64,000 nt of DNA from Microlunatus panaciterrae (GCF_016907535.1 NZ_JAFBCF010000001.1:1736001-1800000), one strand, 5' to 3'. Counted from the first letter of the stretch, positions 8,336-19,747 are shown. Notes: generated by a model not told the origin, from the letters alone. Translations and numbers: made by a program.

Positions 8336-8456
8336 GCCCTTCGACAGGCTCAGGGCACGGGTGCAGGCTCAGGGCGCGGCGACAGGCTCAGGGGCCGTCC
8401 AACGCGCTCTGAGCTTGTCGAAGAGCGGTGGTTTGGCCCTTCGACAAGCTCAGGGC
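8336..8456. repeat. Cluster of REP-like elements
   Basis: Complete copies sit at 8336-8356, 8404-8426 (opposite orientation) and 8436-8456, with truncated AGGCTCAGGG remnants between and after them. Arms are GCCCT/AGGGC in the outer copies and GCTCT/AGAGC in the middle one. The cluster fills the space between the RHH-like gene and the 3' end of pgi, which converge. Confidence 0.85.
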
Positions 8457-8496
8457 ACGGGTGCAGGCTCAGGGCACGAGCACAGGGCCCGAAGGG

Positions 8497-10173
8497 TCAG
8501 CGAGCCCGGTGCTCCCGGTAGTAGCCGATCAGGGAGCGGGTGGAGGAATCCTGGTTGGCCAGCGCGTCGGCGTCGCCCTCGACAGCGGGGGTCAGCTCGG
8601 TGGCCAGCTGCTTGCCGAGCTCGACCCCCCACTGGTCGAAGCTGTCGATCCCCCACACCACACCCTGCACAAAGGTGATGTGCTCATACAGCGCGATCAG
8701 CTGGCCCAGCACCGAGGGGGTCAGCGCCGGAGCCATGATCGAGGTGGTCGGTCGGTTGCCGCTGAAGACGCGGGCCGGGACGATCTCGTCCGCGGTCCCT
8801 TCAGCCTTGACCTCGTCCGCGGTCTTGCCGAACGCCAGCGCCTTGGTCTGCGCGAAGAAGTTGGCCAGGAAGAGCTCGTGCACGTCCTTGTCGCCATCGA
8901 CCAGTGCGTGGGTCGGGGTGGCTACGGCGATGAAGTCGGCCGGGATCAGCCGGGTGCCCTGGTGGATCAGCTGATAGAAGGCATGCTGGCCGTTGGTGCC
9001 GGGCTCTCCCCAGAACACCTCGCCGGTATCGGTCGTGACCGGGGTTCCGTCGTAGCGGACACCCTTGCCGTTGGACTCCATCGTGAGCTGCTGCAGGTAG
9101 GCGGGGAACCGGTGCAGATACTGCGCGTACGGCAGTACGGCATGGGTGGCCGCTCCGAAGAAGTTGTTGTACCAGACGTTCAGCAGCCCCATCAGTACCG
9201 GGACATTCTCATTGGGGTCGGCGGTGCGGAAGTGCTCGTCCATGGCGTGGAACCCGGCCAGGAACTCGGCGAACCGCTCGGGTCCGATGGCGACCGCCAG
9301 CGAAGTGCCGATGGCCGAGTCGACCGAGTAGCGTCCACCCACCCAGTCCCAGAAGCCGAAGGCGTTCGCCGGGTCGATGCCGAAGTCGGCGACCTTCTCC
9401 AGAGCAGTGGAGACGGCAACGAAATGCTTCGCGACGGCGTTCTTCGCCTCCGCCTCGTCGTCGCCGATCACTCCGCGGGACCGAAGTTGATCAAGGAGCC
9501 AGCTCCGGGCCAGCCGGGCGTTGGTCAGCGTCTCCAGGGTTCCGAAGGTCTTGGACGCGACGATGAACAGCGTCGTCTCCGGATCGAGGTCCCTGGTCGT
9601 CTCAGCGACATCGGTCGGGTCGATGTTGGAGACGAACCGGGCCGACAGACCCTGTTGTCGATAGGGAAGCAGCGCCTCGTACGCCATCACCGGCCCCAGG
9701 TCCGAGCCGCCGATGCCGATGTTCACCACGGTCTCGATCCGACGACCGCTGACCCCGGTCCACTCTCCGCTGCGCACCCGATCGGCGAAGGCGTAGACCT
9801 TGGCGAGCTCCTTGTGCACCTGGGCTACGACATCGACACCATCGACGACCATCTCGACGTCGGCCGGGGCACGCAGCGCCGTATGCAGCACGGCGCGGTC
9901 CTCGGTGATGTTGATGTGTTCACCCGAGAACATCGCCTCGGTCCGCTCCGCCAGCCCGACCTGCTCGGCCAGTTGCAGCAGCGCGGCGAGCACCTCGTCG
10001 GTGAGCAGGTTCTTGGACAGGTCGACGAACAGGTCCGCCGCCTGGAAGGAGAGCCGCTCGGCCCGATCCGGCTCGGCAGTGAACCACTGCCGGAGATCCG
10101 GCCGCAGACCCCTGTGGAGGTCCGTCAGCGCCGCCCAGGCGGCGGTGGTCGTGGGGTCCACCGGAGTCGTCAT
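8497..10173 (-). CDS. pgi: Glucose-6-phosphate isomerase
   Basis: A 558-residue cytoplasmic enzyme interconverting glucose-6-phosphate and fructose-6-phosphate in glycolysis and gluconeogenesis. Family signatures include [22 protein letters not shown] and the C-terminal [11 protein letters not shown]. Length matches the long bacterial/eukaryotic PGI type. A GAGG-containing Shine-Dalgarno precedes the ATG. It is divergent from dgt across 97 bp and appears monocistronic. Confidence 0.97.
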   Translation of the reverse strand: MTTPVDPTTTAAWAALTDLHRGLRPDLRQWFTAEPDRAERLSFQAADLFVDLSKNLLTDEVLAALLQLAEQVGLAERTEAMFSGEHINITEDRAVLHTALRAPADVEMVVDGVDVVAQVHKELAKVYAFADRVRSGEWTGVSGRRIETVVNIGIGGSDLGPVMAYEALLPYRQQGLSARFVSNIDPTDVAETTRDLDPETTLFIVASKTFGTLETLTNARLARSWLLDQLRSRGVIGDDEAEAKNAVAKHFVAVSTALEKVADFGIDPANAFGFWDWVGGRYSVDSAIGTSLAVAIGPERFAEFLAGFHAMDEHFRTADPNENVPVLMGLLNVWYNNFFGAATHAVLPYAQYLHRFPAYLQQLTMESNGKGVRYDGTPVTTDTGEVFWGEPGTNGQHAFYQLIHQGTRLIPADFIAVATPTHALVDGDKDVHELFLANFFAQTKALAFGKTADEVKAEGTADEIVPARVFSGNRPTTSIMAPALTPSVLGQLIALYEHITFVQGVVWGIDSFDQWGVELGKQLATELTPAVEGDADALANQDSSTRSLIGYYREHRAR

Positions 10174-10270
10174 CGCAACCTCATCATGTCGAGTGTCAGT
10201 TGTCGGCAGCCTACTGAGGGGCCGTCAGCCACCTCAACCGTGCCGGGGCGACGTCCAGTAGGTTGCCGCT

Positions 10271-11788
10271 ATGGATCCTCGGCTCGCCCGCGCCCGCGCC
10301 GAACCCGACCCGCACGAGGGCGCGGAGTCGCCCTCGCGGATCGACCTGGAGCGGATCAGGTTCGCACCGTCGTTCTCGCGGCTGGCCGAGGTCACGCAGG
10401 TGATCACCGCCGGGGCCACCGGCAGCGTGGTGCACAACCGGCTGACGCACAGCATCAAGGTCACGGCGGTAGCCCGTCGGATCGCGGTCGGGCTGTTGGC
10501 CACTCAACCACCGGAGCTGATCCGCAGCCTCGGAGGGCTCGACCATGTCGTCGTACAGGCCGCTGCCGTGTCGCACGATCTCGGCCATCCACCGTTCGGG
10601 CACCAGGGCGAGCGGGTGCTCGACCGGTTGGCCAGGGAGCAGTTCGGCCTGCCTGACGGGTTCGAGGGCAACGCCCAGACGTTCCGTATCCTGACCGAGC
10701 TGGAGGTGCACGGGCCGGGTGACGAGGGGCTCAACCTGACGGCCGCGACCCGGGCCGCCGTGCTCAAGTACCCGTGGGGCCGGTCCCAGTCGCCTGACCC
10801 GCATCCCGCCAGCTGGCCGCAGCCACCGCGCGGCGCGGGACTCGGCCCCGACGGACCCGGTGCCGCCAAGTTCTCGGCGTACGACCTGGACCTGGCCGAG
10901 ATGCAGACGGTGCTACAGGCCTTCCCCGACCTGCCGCCCGGTCGGCAGACGTTGGAGTGTTCGGTGATGGACCTGGCCGACGACATCGCCTACTCGCTGC
11001 ACGACGTCGAGGACTTCCATCGCTCCGGGGTGCTGCAGTTCTCTCCGGTCTCCGGCGAGTTCCGGTCCTGGGACGCCGACCGGCGCCGCTTCGGCTCGCT
11101 CTCCGACGGCGACCTGCTCAGCCACGGCCGGATGCCCGGTGCCGGGCTGGAGCGGCTACGCCGTCGGCTGCGGGCCAAGGACGGCTGGATCTTCGACGAG
11201 GAGGCCTTCGGCGACGCGGTGCTGCTGGTCGGGGACGAGTTCGTCGACGGTGTGCTGGCCGAGCCGTACGACGGGTCGATGGCGGCCGACCGGGCCATCT
11301 CCGGCTTCACCTCGCGCTGGATCCACCACCTGATCTCCTCGGTCGTCCTGACAGCACAGCCGCACGTGCGGTCGAGCTTCGTCGAGCTGACCCGTGAGGC
11401 CTGGCACCAGGTGTCGGTGCTGAAGTTCGTCCACCAGTACTTCATCCTCGACCGGCCCGACCTGGCGATGTTCCAGCGCGGCCAGGCCGAGACGCTGACC
11501 CGACTGGTGACCGGCTTCGACCAGTGGCTGTCGGATCGCATCGACGCCGGGAGAGCCCCTCGCCGGCTGCTCGACCTGGTGAACTGCGCCGACCTGGGTT
11601 ACCGGCGGGTGACCGAGCAGACGCCTGAGCTGCTCGCCGGCCGCGCCTCCGAGACCGAGCTGGCCCGGATGGGCCGGGGCCGAGGCATCATCGACTTCGT
11701 CAGCGCGCTGACCGACGCCCAGGCGGTGGCCTTCGCCGGTCGGCTGGCCGGCACCAGCGATCTGCTCTGGTCTTCCGGCAGCCTGTGA
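10271..11788 (+). CDS. dgt: Deoxyguanosinetriphosphate triphosphohydrolase-like protein
   Basis: A 505-residue HD-domain nucleotide hydrolase predicted to release tripolyphosphate from dNTPs. Metal-binding residues are visible: His60 in RLTHS, His102-Asp103 in VSHDLGHPPFGH, and a later Asp in MDLADDIAYSLHDVED. The insert around residues 170-195 is Pro-rich. A TAGGTT -10 six nt before the ATG suggests a leaderless transcript. The M50-like gene follows in the same direction. Confidence 0.93.
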   Translation: MDPRLARARAEPDPHEGAESPSRIDLERIRFAPSFSRLAEVTQVITAGATGSVVHNRLTHSIKVTAVARRIAVGLLATQPPELIRSLGGLDHVVVQAAAVSHDLGHPPFGHQGERVLDRLAREQFGLPDGFEGNAQTFRILTELEVHGPGDEGLNLTAATRAAVLKYPWGRSQSPDPHPASWPQPPRGAGLGPDGPGAAKFSAYDLDLAEMQTVLQAFPDLPPGRQTLECSVMDLADDIAYSLHDVEDFHRSGVLQFSPVSGEFRSWDADRRRFGSLSDGDLLSHGRMPGAGLERLRRRLRAKDGWIFDEEAFGDAVLLVGDEFVDGVLAEPYDGSMAADRAISGFTSRWIHHLISSVVLTAQPHVRSSFVELTREAWHQVSVLKFVHQYFILDRPDLAMFQRGQAETLTRLVTGFDQWLSDRIDAGRAPRRLLDLVNCADLGYRRVTEQTPELLAGRASETELARMGRGRGIIDFVSALTDAQAVAFAGRLAGTSDLLWSSGSL

Positions 11789-11855
11789 TCGGCCGGTCGC
11801 CGACCGAGGTCTGGCCGCAAGGCACCGGATCCACAGGTTGATCCCGCAGGCTTGA

Positions 11856-12608
11856 ATGGTGGAACTGATCCTGGAGATCTGGCGGAGAGCCACCGCTGTC
11901 CAGCCGACGCCGCAGCCGGAGGTGGTGGGCCTGCTGGCAGTGCTCGGCCTGGTCCTGGTGCTCGTTCCCGCCTGCTGGTCGTGGACGCGGCTGATCGTCA
12001 CGATCAGCCACGAGGGTGGTCATGCGCTGGCCGCGGTCCTCACCGGCCGCCGGCTGCGGGCCATCCGGCTGCACTCGGACACGTCGGGTCTGACCATCTC
12101 CAGCGGACGGCCACGTGGGCCTGGGATGGTCGTCATGCTCGCTGCCGGCTACCTCGGACCGGCACTGCTCGGCCTCGGCGCTGCACTGCTGCTCGTCGCC
12201 GGCCGGAGCCTCGGACTGCTCTGGCTGCTGGTCGTCCTGCTGGCCCTGATGCTGCTGCAGGTCCGCAACTTCTATGGCTTCGTCGCCCTGCTGGTGGTCG
12301 GGCTGGCGATGGTCGGGGTGAGCTGGTATCTCACCGCGACGGTCCAGTCACTGATCGCCTATCTGATCACCTGGGTGCTGCTGCTGGCGGCCCCCAAGCC
12401 CCTGATCGAACTGGCCGCCCAGCGACGGCGGAGACCCCATGGCCGCTCCGACCCGGACCAGCTCGCCGAGCTGACCCAGCTGCCGGCGACGGTGTGGATC
12501 CTCGGCTTCCTGCTGGCCAACCTGTCCGGCCTGGTGGTCGGGACCTGCTGGCTGCTACCCGGTGTCGCGGAGCTGGTGGCCGGTTTCGCGGCCCGCCTCG
12601 GCCTCTGA
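11856..12608 (+). CDS. M50-like membrane metallopeptidase
   Basis: A 250-residue polytopic membrane protein. An HEGGHA motif (His52, Glu53, His56) at the start of a transmembrane helix matches the zinc-binding HExxH of M50 site-2-type proteases; about six hydrophobic helices follow. The usual LDG motif is not obvious. Related 'M50 family metallopeptidase' proteins of actinobacteria have no established substrate. It starts 67 bp after dgt and may be co-transcribed. Confidence 0.8.
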   Translation: MVELILEIWRRATAVQPTPQPEVVGLLAVLGLVLVLVPACWSWTRLIVTISHEGGHALAAVLTGRRLRAIRLHSDTSGLTISSGRPRGPGMVVMLAAGYLGPALLGLGAALLLVAGRSLGLLWLLVVLLALMLLQVRNFYGFVALLVVGLAMVGVSWYLTATVQSLIAYLITWVLLLAAPKPLIELAAQRRRRPHGRSDPDQLAELTQLPATVWILGFLLANLSGLVVGTCWLLPGVAELVAGFAARLGL

Positions 12609-12762
12609 GCCTGCCAGCAGGCACGCTCCGCTGCGGCTCGTGACAGGAATCGACCAGTCACCGCGGCACTCGGGGACCTCACCGCGGCCAGCGACCACCC
12701 GTCAGCCGACGAGTGGTCGTTTCCTTGCACTGCGCGTGACTGTCCGGTGTCCAGCGGGAGCG

Positions 12763-12915
12763 TCAGCCGCGGAATCCGTAGTCCCGTCGCTGGGCGACGA
12801 GGATCAGCTCATCACGCATGGCCGGTGTGGCGGCGTTGGCGATCGCGCGATTCAGCTCGCGGCGGCTGCGGCTGGACTCACGGTGGCTGCGGAAGGCCTT
12901 CCCGAGGCGTGACAT
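12763..12915 (-). CDS. Small basic protein of 50 residues, unknown function
   Basis: Reading leftward from the ATG at 12915 gives a 50-residue frame starting MSRLGKAFRSHRESSRSRRE and ending DYGFRG. It is rich in Arg and Ser with a predicted amphipathic helix (ELNRAIANAATPAMRDELILVAQRR). An AAAGGGATGG Shine-Dalgarno lies about 8 nt upstream, preceded by a promoter with an exact TATAAT. Similar short proteins are common in actinobacteria; no function is known to me. Confidence 0.75.
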   Translation of the reverse strand: MSRLGKAFRSHRESSRSRRELNRAIANAATPAMRDELILVAQRRDYGFRG

Positions 12916-12952
12916 GATGAACCATCCCTTTACGATCTCGTAGAGTTTGCAA

Positions 12953-12981
12953 TCGAATCTTTCGAATTCGAACTAATTATA
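12953..12981 (-). promoter_or_regulatory. Promoter with overlapping TTCGAA palindromes for the 50-aa gene
   Basis: On the minus strand a perfect TATAAT -10 (12976-12981) is followed by TTCGAATTCGAA (12961-12972), a 12-bp palindrome at the expected start site, and then TCGAA-AGA-TTCGA (12953-12965). The AT-rich composition is exceptional here. It resembles, but does not match, the actinobacterial SOS box, whose half-sites are separated by 4 bp. Confidence 0.65.
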
Positions 12982-13152
12982 GAACGCCAGCGACCCTCCG
13001 GATCATTCCGGGAGCGTGATCCTCAGCACGTGACGCTCGCCACCGCGGCGGCGGCCCGGCCAGGCACTGCCTCCCCGGCGGGGACATCCGGAGCCGGATC
13101 TCCGCCTTCACGCCGCCCCAGACCCCGAGATCGTGCCTGCGGTGGGCGTCCC

Positions 13153-14769
13153 TCAGACCGCTGGGCCTGAGACGGCCTGATCCTGCAGCGGCACCGGCAG
13201 GCTGCCGGCCGGTGGACGCTCCGGATCGGTGAGGGCGATGGCCAGACCGAGTGCCTGGGTCTGGTTGAAACCGTACGTCAGCCAGGCGCTGTGCCTGCCG
13301 TCTGCGAGTGCCGCGTCGTAGGGCGTACCGACCGCGACGAGCAGTGCGTCGGGCAGCTCGGCCAGCAGCTCGGCCACCGGCGGGTTCTGCTCCGGGTTCT
13401 TCCACGCGTCGTTGCAGACCACCAGGACAGCATCGAAGCCGGGCGCCCTTGAGGCCAGCTCCTGCGGGTCGCTCCAGCGGTCCGCTCCGGCGACGGTGAC
13501 CCACAGACCGCGGTCCATCAGCCCCAGTCGCAGATCCTCCACCAGTGCCGGGTCGGCGACCAGCAACACATTCGTGCCGACCGGCAGCGTCCGGACGGTG
13601 CCGATCACCGTGACCGCCCGACGGGCCAGGTCCACCGCCGCCGGCTGCTGCCGGCCGACCACCACTCCACGGGCGGCCTGCTGCGGTGGCGTCAGCAGGC
13701 CGAGCGACTCCTTCAGCCGCAGCACCCGCAGACAGGCCTGGTCGAGGCGGGCGATCGGCAGCCGCCCGTCGGCCGCCGCCCGGCGGAGGGCAGCCACCGC
13801 ACCGGCGGTGCTGCGCGGCATCAGCAGCTGGTCGATCCCGGCCAGCAGCGCGTCCACCACGGCCTCGTCCGGGTCGCGGCCGGCAACCGCACCCTCCATC
13901 TCAAGGGCGTCGGAGACCACCAGGCCCTCGAAGCCCAGTTCGTCGCGCAGGATCGTCGTCATGATGGGGTACGCGTAGGTTGCGGGCTCCGGACCGGCGA
14001 ACCGCAGCACGAGATGGCCCCCCATCACCGTGTCGACCCCGGCTCGAAGGGCCGCCTGGAACGGCGGCAGATCGACGGCGCGCCAGTCCCGCTCCGAGCG
14101 TTCCAGCACCGGTACGCCAAGGTGCGAGTCGGTGGCCGTGTCGCCGTGACCGGGGAAGTGCTTGACCGTCGAGGCCACTCCACCCTCGCGGTACCCGGCG
14201 ATCATCTCGACCACGAACTCGGCCGTCCGTTCCGGGTCGGCGCCGAACGAGCGGGTCCCGATCACCGGGTTCGCCGGGTTGGAGTTCACGTCGGCGTCGG
14301 GGGCGAAAACGTGGTTGATGCCGACAGCCCGCATCTCCTCGGCGCTCGTCCGCGCCACCTGCCGGGCCACGGCGGGGTCACCGATGGCGGCGAGCGCCAT
14401 CGCGGACGGGAACAGGCTGAAGCCTCGGCGGAGCCGGGCGACCCGGCCGCCCTCCTGGTCGGTCGACACCAGCAGCGGGATCGGTGCGGCCTGCTGCAGT
14501 CGGGCAGTGATCTCGGCGACCTCGCCGGGCAGCTGTCCGTCAGGTCGGGAGGGGAAGTAGCAGACGCCTCCGAGATGGAACTCGGCGATCTCCTCCGCGG
14601 TGCGGAGCACGCCCGCCGTAATGGCGCCAGCGGCCGCCAGGTCTGACGAGGCGCCGGCGGCGTTGACCTGGTCCACGGCATGGTGCCCGACGGACGTGGC
14701 AATGATCTGACCGATCTTCTCCTCGGTCGAGAGTGAGGCCAGGATCCGGTGCGCCGAGGAGTTGTTCAC
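13153..14769 (-). CDS. nagZ: Glycoside hydrolase family 3 beta-N-acetylhexosaminidase
   Basis: A 538-residue GH3 enzyme predicted to remove GlcNAc from muropeptides. The NagZ signature KHFPGHGDT (about 203-211) carries the His/Asp dyad, and Asp287 in VVSDALEM is the likely nucleophile. There is an extra C-terminal domain (about 380-538) of the (alpha/beta)6 type, as in Bacillus NagZ. The start is GTG. No signal peptide is evident. It is divergent (60 bp) from an AmiE-like hydrolase, which supports a peptidoglycan recycling role alongside murQ. Confidence 0.93.
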   Translation of the reverse strand: MNNSSAHRILASLSTEEKIGQIIATSVGHHAVDQVNAAGASSDLAAAGAITAGVLRTAEEIAEFHLGGVCYFPSRPDGQLPGEVAEITARLQQAAPIPLLVSTDQEGGRVARLRRGFSLFPSAMALAAIGDPAVARQVARTSAEEMRAVGINHVFAPDADVNSNPANPVIGTRSFGADPERTAEFVVEMIAGYREGGVASTVKHFPGHGDTATDSHLGVPVLERSERDWRAVDLPPFQAALRAGVDTVMGGHLVLRFAGPEPATYAYPIMTTILRDELGFEGLVVSDALEMEGAVAGRDPDEAVVDALLAGIDQLLMPRSTAGAVAALRRAAADGRLPIARLDQACLRVLRLKESLGLLTPPQQAARGVVVGRQQPAAVDLARRAVTVIGTVRTLPVGTNVLLVADPALVEDLRLGLMDRGLWVTVAGADRWSDPQELASRAPGFDAVLVVCNDAWKNPEQNPPVAELLAELPDALLVAVGTPYDAALADGRHSAWLTYGFNQTQALGLAIALTDPERPPAGSLPVPLQDQAVSGPAV

Positions 14770-14829
14770 CTAGCGCAGGGTACTGGGCTCTGCTGCGGGC
14801 CCCGGTGGTGGTTCGCCTAGAGTCGTAGC

Positions 14830-16092
14830 GTGCCTCACCGGAACGTGTCCTCCCAGCCCGTCAGCTCTCCGCCCGCGGCTGCTCAGGGTGCGTCCGGACG
14901 GGACTGGCCCGACGCTCGACTGCGCTCAGCACTGGAGTCGCTGCTGTTGGAGGGAATCACCTCCCAACCGCATCCGGTCTTCCCGGGTGCGGTGCTCGGC
15001 CTCGTCAGCGACCATGGCAGCTGGACCACCAGCGTCGGTCAGGCCCGTCGCTACGCGGATGCGACCGGTCGGCTGCTGCCGGATTCGGAACAGGTCGCGA
15101 TGCGCGTCGACACCGTCGTCGATCTCGCCTCACTGACGAAGCTGTTCACGGCAACCGTGATCCTGCACCTGGCCGAGGATGGCCGGTTGTCGCTGGACGA
15201 CCCCGTCGGCGACTTCCTGGTTGAGTACCGCGCCCCGGTCCGTGACCGCGTCACCGTCCGCCAGCTGCTCACCCATACCTCCGGGCTGCCGGCGGAGATC
15301 TTCATCTGGCGAGATGTCCGCGAGGCCGCGGCGAGACCCGCCGCCGTCCTCGGCTGCCCGCTGGAGGCCGAGCCGGGCACCCGGTTCCGCTACTCCTGCA
15401 CCGGCTACATCACGCTCGGACTGCTCGCCCAGCGCCTCACCGGCGAGAGCCTCGACCAGCTCGTGCAGCGGATCGTGTGTAGGCCCCTGGGCCTGCCCGA
15501 CACCAGCTACCGTCCGCTCGACCGGCTGGGCAGACACGACATCGACCGGGTCGCCGCAACCGAGTGCCGAGGTGCCGACGACACCCGTGGCATTGTGCAC
15601 GACGAGAACGCCGCGTCCCTCAACGGCGTCTCGGGCAATGCCGGCCTGTTCGGCACCGTGGCCGACCTGCTGAGGTTCGGTCGCTTCTTCCTGGACGGCC
15701 CGGCCTCCATCACCGACGGCACCAGTCCGCTGTCCGCGGCGACGATGGCGGAGATGCTGACGCCGCAGCTCCCTGCCAGCATCGACAACGACTACCAGTC
15801 GGGGCTGAGCTGGCGGATCGATGACCGCGGTTTCATGGGCGACCTTGCCGGCCGTGGCCGCACCTTCGGGCACACCGGCTTCACCGGCACCTCACTGCTG
15901 GTCGACCCCGACCGTCGCCTGGTCGCTGTGCTGCTGACCAACCGCGTCCACCCCAGTCGGGACTGGTCGGACATGAACGCGTTCCGGCGCCGGGTCGCGA
16001 CCGTGCTCGCCGAGCTCCCACTCGGCTCAAGAGGCGTCTCCACCGGTAGCGGCGCTACCAGACGTCCTGGCCGCGACGGCGCGGGTCGGTGA
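14830..16092 (+). CDS. Serine hydrolase of the class C beta-lactamase fold, AmiE-like
   Basis: A 420-residue protein with the penicilloyl-serine transferase fold. SLTK (Ser101-Lys104) is the SxxK nucleophile motif; YSC in FRYSCTGYIT takes the YxN position, and HTG occurs in GHTGFTG. In Bacillus subtilis the nagZ neighbour AmiE has this fold and cleaves MurNAc-L-Ala, so the divergent nagZ partner makes an amidase in muropeptide recycling plausible. The GTG start has a TAGAGT -10 six nt upstream, suggesting leaderless mRNA. Its 3' end overlaps the next, convergent gene by 38 bp. Confidence 0.85.
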   Translation: MPHRNVSSQPVSSPPAAAQGASGRDWPDARLRSALESLLLEGITSQPHPVFPGAVLGLVSDHGSWTTSVGQARRYADATGRLLPDSEQVAMRVDTVVDLASLTKLFTATVILHLAEDGRLSLDDPVGDFLVEYRAPVRDRVTVRQLLTHTSGLPAEIFIWRDVREAAARPAAVLGCPLEAEPGTRFRYSCTGYITLGLLAQRLTGESLDQLVQRIVCRPLGLPDTSYRPLDRLGRHDIDRVAATECRGADDTRGIVHDENAASLNGVSGNAGLFGTVADLLRFGRFFLDGPASITDGTSPLSAATMAEMLTPQLPASIDNDYQSGLSWRIDDRGFMGDLAGRGRTFGHTGFTGTSLLVDPDRRLVAVLLTNRVHPSRDWSDMNAFRRRVATVLAELPLGSRGVSTGSGATRRPGRDGAGR

Positions 16093-16489
16093 GCACCAGC
16101 CCGGCAGACTCCAGCGCAGCCTCGACCCGGAGACGTTCGATGTCGCGGTCGAACCCGGCCGTCGTCTCGCGCAGGTCATGCTGGACGCCCAGCATGTCGC
16201 AGGCCTGGATCAGCAGCCCGTCATAGGCCAGTCGAGCACCGATCTGATGCGTGGCCGACCTGGTCTCGTCATGGCTCAGGTCGGCGCGGAGCCGGCGCAG
16301 GTCCGCCGCGAGTCGTTCGATCGGCACCCCGTGCTGGTTGCGCAGCGCGCGGACGTTGCGCCAGTGCTCGATGGTCTGGTCCCAACGGCCCACCAGCAGG
16401 TCGAAGACGAACACCGCCAGAATGGGCACGCAGATCATGATGGCGATGGCCAATGCGCCAAGCACCACCTCGTAGGGATCCACGACCAT
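16055..16489 (-). CDS. Single-pass membrane protein of unknown function
   Basis: A 144-residue protein with one N-terminal hydrophobic helix (about 8-30) and a mostly helical, charged cytoplasmic remainder rich in Arg, Leu and Asp. The ATG at 16489 was chosen because TAGTGT lies 7 nt upstream (leaderless pattern) and the hydrophobic segment then starts promptly. The 3' end overlaps the serine hydrolase tail-to-tail. I do not recognise a family. Confidence 0.7.
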   Translation of the reverse strand: MVVDPYEVVLGALAIAIMICVPILAVFVFDLLVGRWDQTIEHWRNVRALRNQHGVPIERLAADLRRLRADLSHDETRSATHQIGARLAYDGLLIQACDMLGVQHDLRETTAGFDRDIERLRVEAALESAGLVLTDPRRRGQDVW

Positions 16490-16572
16490 AGACAAAACAC
16501 TAGGTCGCGCCTGGGTAGGGCACAAGGGGTCGAAAGCACCGCCCGGAGCGGGTCGAGCGACCTACCCGGAGG

Positions 16573-17625
16573 TCAGGAGCTGCCGGCGTTTCCGTACACG
16601 GAAACATGCACGTGGTCGTAATGGTTGGCGGTGGCCGAGCCGCGGTCCGGCATCGATCGCCACCCCTCGCCGGCGCGCTGGACGGTCCAGATCTGCTGCG
16701 CATAGATCACCTGGCTGACGCCCAGCCGACGGGCGTTCGCCCGGACATAGTTGGCGATCCGCCAGCCGGTGCCGGAATCGGAGATCATCGCGTCAACCGC
16801 CCGGCCCGAGGGATGCTCCGGCAGTGAGTCGGGCCGCACGCCACCGTACGCCTTCACCTGCGGGAAGTTGGCGCAGATCGTCCGGTGCACCCGGACCGCG
16901 TCCGGAGTCAGCCCGTTCTCGACCGCCGAACCGGACGGGCAGGCAGCGTCTGAGATGCCGCCCGAGGTCCGGGTCGACTTCTGCCCCGCCTTCGGCCCCG
17001 TCCGCCCCGCCTTCGGCCCCGCCTTCGGCGCGGTCTTGGACAGGTACCGGCCGGTCACCCAGCGGGCCTCACCCTGGTAGCGGACCTGGGTCCACCTGCC
17101 GTCGGTGACGCCGGTGATCGCCAGCCGGCTGCCTGGCCTGACCACGGTGACCGACCCGGCCCGCTCGGCCGCCTGGGTGCGGATCTTGAGGCTCACCGTT
17201 GCGAACCGGGTGCCGATGGCCTTGGGAGCCGCCGAGGAGGTGGCCCGGGAGGGTCGCTTCTTGGCCGGCGTGCGGGCAGTCGCCGGCTTCTTGACGCTCT
17301 GGCTGCTCGCCGACGGCGACAGCGCGGGACGCTGACTCGACCGGTCCGTCCGTTCGGTGGGGCGCTGCACCGCACCGTCCGCCGGGGATCTGGTCGGCTG
17401 GCTGGACGACTGGGTCGGCGGCGGCTCGGCGCTGACGACGTTCGAGTCCGGCCAGGCCGCCACAGCGACACCGGTGACCACCATGGCGAGGGCTGCGCCG
17501 GGGGCCGCCACGCGCGCAATCCGCGCAGCCAACCCCGTTGGTGCAGCCGACCCTGTGCGTGCAGGCAACCCAATCCGTGCAGCGAGGGAGCGCCGCGCCG
17601 CCCTACGGGGGCGTGGTCGTGCCAC
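16573..17625 (-). CDS. Secreted SH3-domain protein with conserved C-terminal cell-wall domain
   Basis: A 350-residue exported protein. An Arg-rich start is followed by a hydrophobic signal or anchor segment (about 37-58), then a Ser/Thr/Pro-rich linker, a bacterial SH3 domain (about 135-195, ending RWVTGRYL), a Lys/Gly linker, and a C-terminal domain (about 225-345) with LPEHPSGRAVDAM, ANYVRANA and NHYDHVHVSVYG. That C-terminal domain recurs in actinobacterial secreted proteins with SH3 or glucosaminidase domains; its conserved His residues suggest a metal- or wall-related enzyme of unproven activity. Start GTG, uncertain. Confidence 0.8.
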   Translation of the reverse strand: MARPRPRRAARRSLAARIGLPARTGSAAPTGLAARIARVAAPGAALAMVVTGVAVAAWPDSNVVSAEPPPTQSSSQPTRSPADGAVQRPTERTDRSSQRPALSPSASSQSVKKPATARTPAKKRPSRATSSAAPKAIGTRFATVSLKIRTQAAERAGSVTVVRPGSRLAITGVTDGRWTQVRYQGEARWVTGRYLSKTAPKAGPKAGRTGPKAGQKSTRTSGGISDAACPSGSAVENGLTPDAVRVHRTICANFPQVKAYGGVRPDSLPEHPSGRAVDAMISDSGTGWRIANYVRANARRLGVSQVIYAQQIWTVQRAGEGWRSMPDRGSATANHYDHVHVSVYGNAGSS

Positions 17626-17767
17626 CGGGAACCACCATCCTCAAGGATCGAGATCATTTCGTTATCGACCCGTGGGAGTCTAGGCAAGGCGGCACCGGAG
17701 TGCCCACCCGCCGCAGCGCTCTGTGGGCCATCTCACATAGGTTGGAGGGCACCTAGGAGGTAGCCAG

Positions 17768-19117
<1,350 letters not shown>

Positions 19118-19147
19118 TCACCGCACCGCCCAACCACGAGCTGCCCG

Positions 19148-19747
19148 TCACCGCACGATGGGGGCGTCCAGGGCCGGGGCCCGTGGACTGCGCCGGTAGG
19201 CGGACACGTGTCGGTCGCCGTCGATCCAGAACCGCCAGGGCCGGTCGGCCTCCAGCGCGACTCCGACTCTCGGCCCACTGGCGATCCGGTCCGGGGGGTG
19301 CTCGGGCGGCGTCAACCTCAGCGGCCCACCGTCGAGCAGATAGGTGCCCTTGAGCGCGCCGGTGATCGCCAGCGCCTGACCGAGCCGGCCGGGCCCACGG
19401 GCCAGGTCGCGATCGGTCGAACTGCCCCGGCGGGCGCGGGCAACCTCGATCCCGTCGACGACCCGGCCGGCGCGGAGCAGCACGCCGGATGCCGTCCCGT
19501 CGGGCCCGCAGACCACGTTGGCGTTCCAGTGCATCCCGTAGGAGAAATAGCAGTAGAGGTGCCCCGGGGGCCCGAACATGACCAAGTTGCGCGGGGTCCG
19601 GCCGCGGGCCGCGTGCGAGGCGGGGTCGGCGAGGCCGCCGTACGCTTCCACCTCGACCAGGCGGACCGCAACCGGCCCGTGCCGCAGGGTGGCACCGAGC
19701 AGCGACCGGGCCACCAGGTCGACTCTGCCGGACAGATCCCATGCCAT
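19148..19747 (-). CDS. DNA-3-methyladenine glycosylase (Mpg/AAG family)
   Basis: A 199-residue monofunctional glycosylase removing alkylated purines. Family motifs are [18 protein letters not shown] (catalytic Glu in EVEAY), [19 protein letters not shown], and [10 protein letters not shown]. It is close to the family length. Another alkylation repair gene, alkB, lies 3.4 kb away on the same strand, separated by rph and tetR. It converges with the disulfide reductase gene. Confidence 0.94.
   Translation of the reverse strand: MAWDLSGRVDLVARSLLGATLRHGPVAVRLVEVEAYGGLADPASHAARGRTPRNLVMFGPPGHLYCYFSYGMHWNANVVCGPDGTASGVLLRAGRVVDGIEVARARRGSSTDRDLARGPGRLGQALAITGALKGTYLLDGGPLRLTPPEHPPDRIASGPRVGVALEADRPWRFWIDGDRHVSAYRRSPRAPALDAPIVR

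Noticed and set aside
8428-10656. A 742-codon plus-strand frame opposite pgi
   Set aside because: pgi is unambiguous on the other strand; the frame spans a REP cluster and the dgt start without any motif.
12953-12972. LexA/SOS box
   Set aside because: The half-sites match TTCGAA but lack the CGAAC-n4-GTTCG spacing, and the downstream gene has no repair signature.
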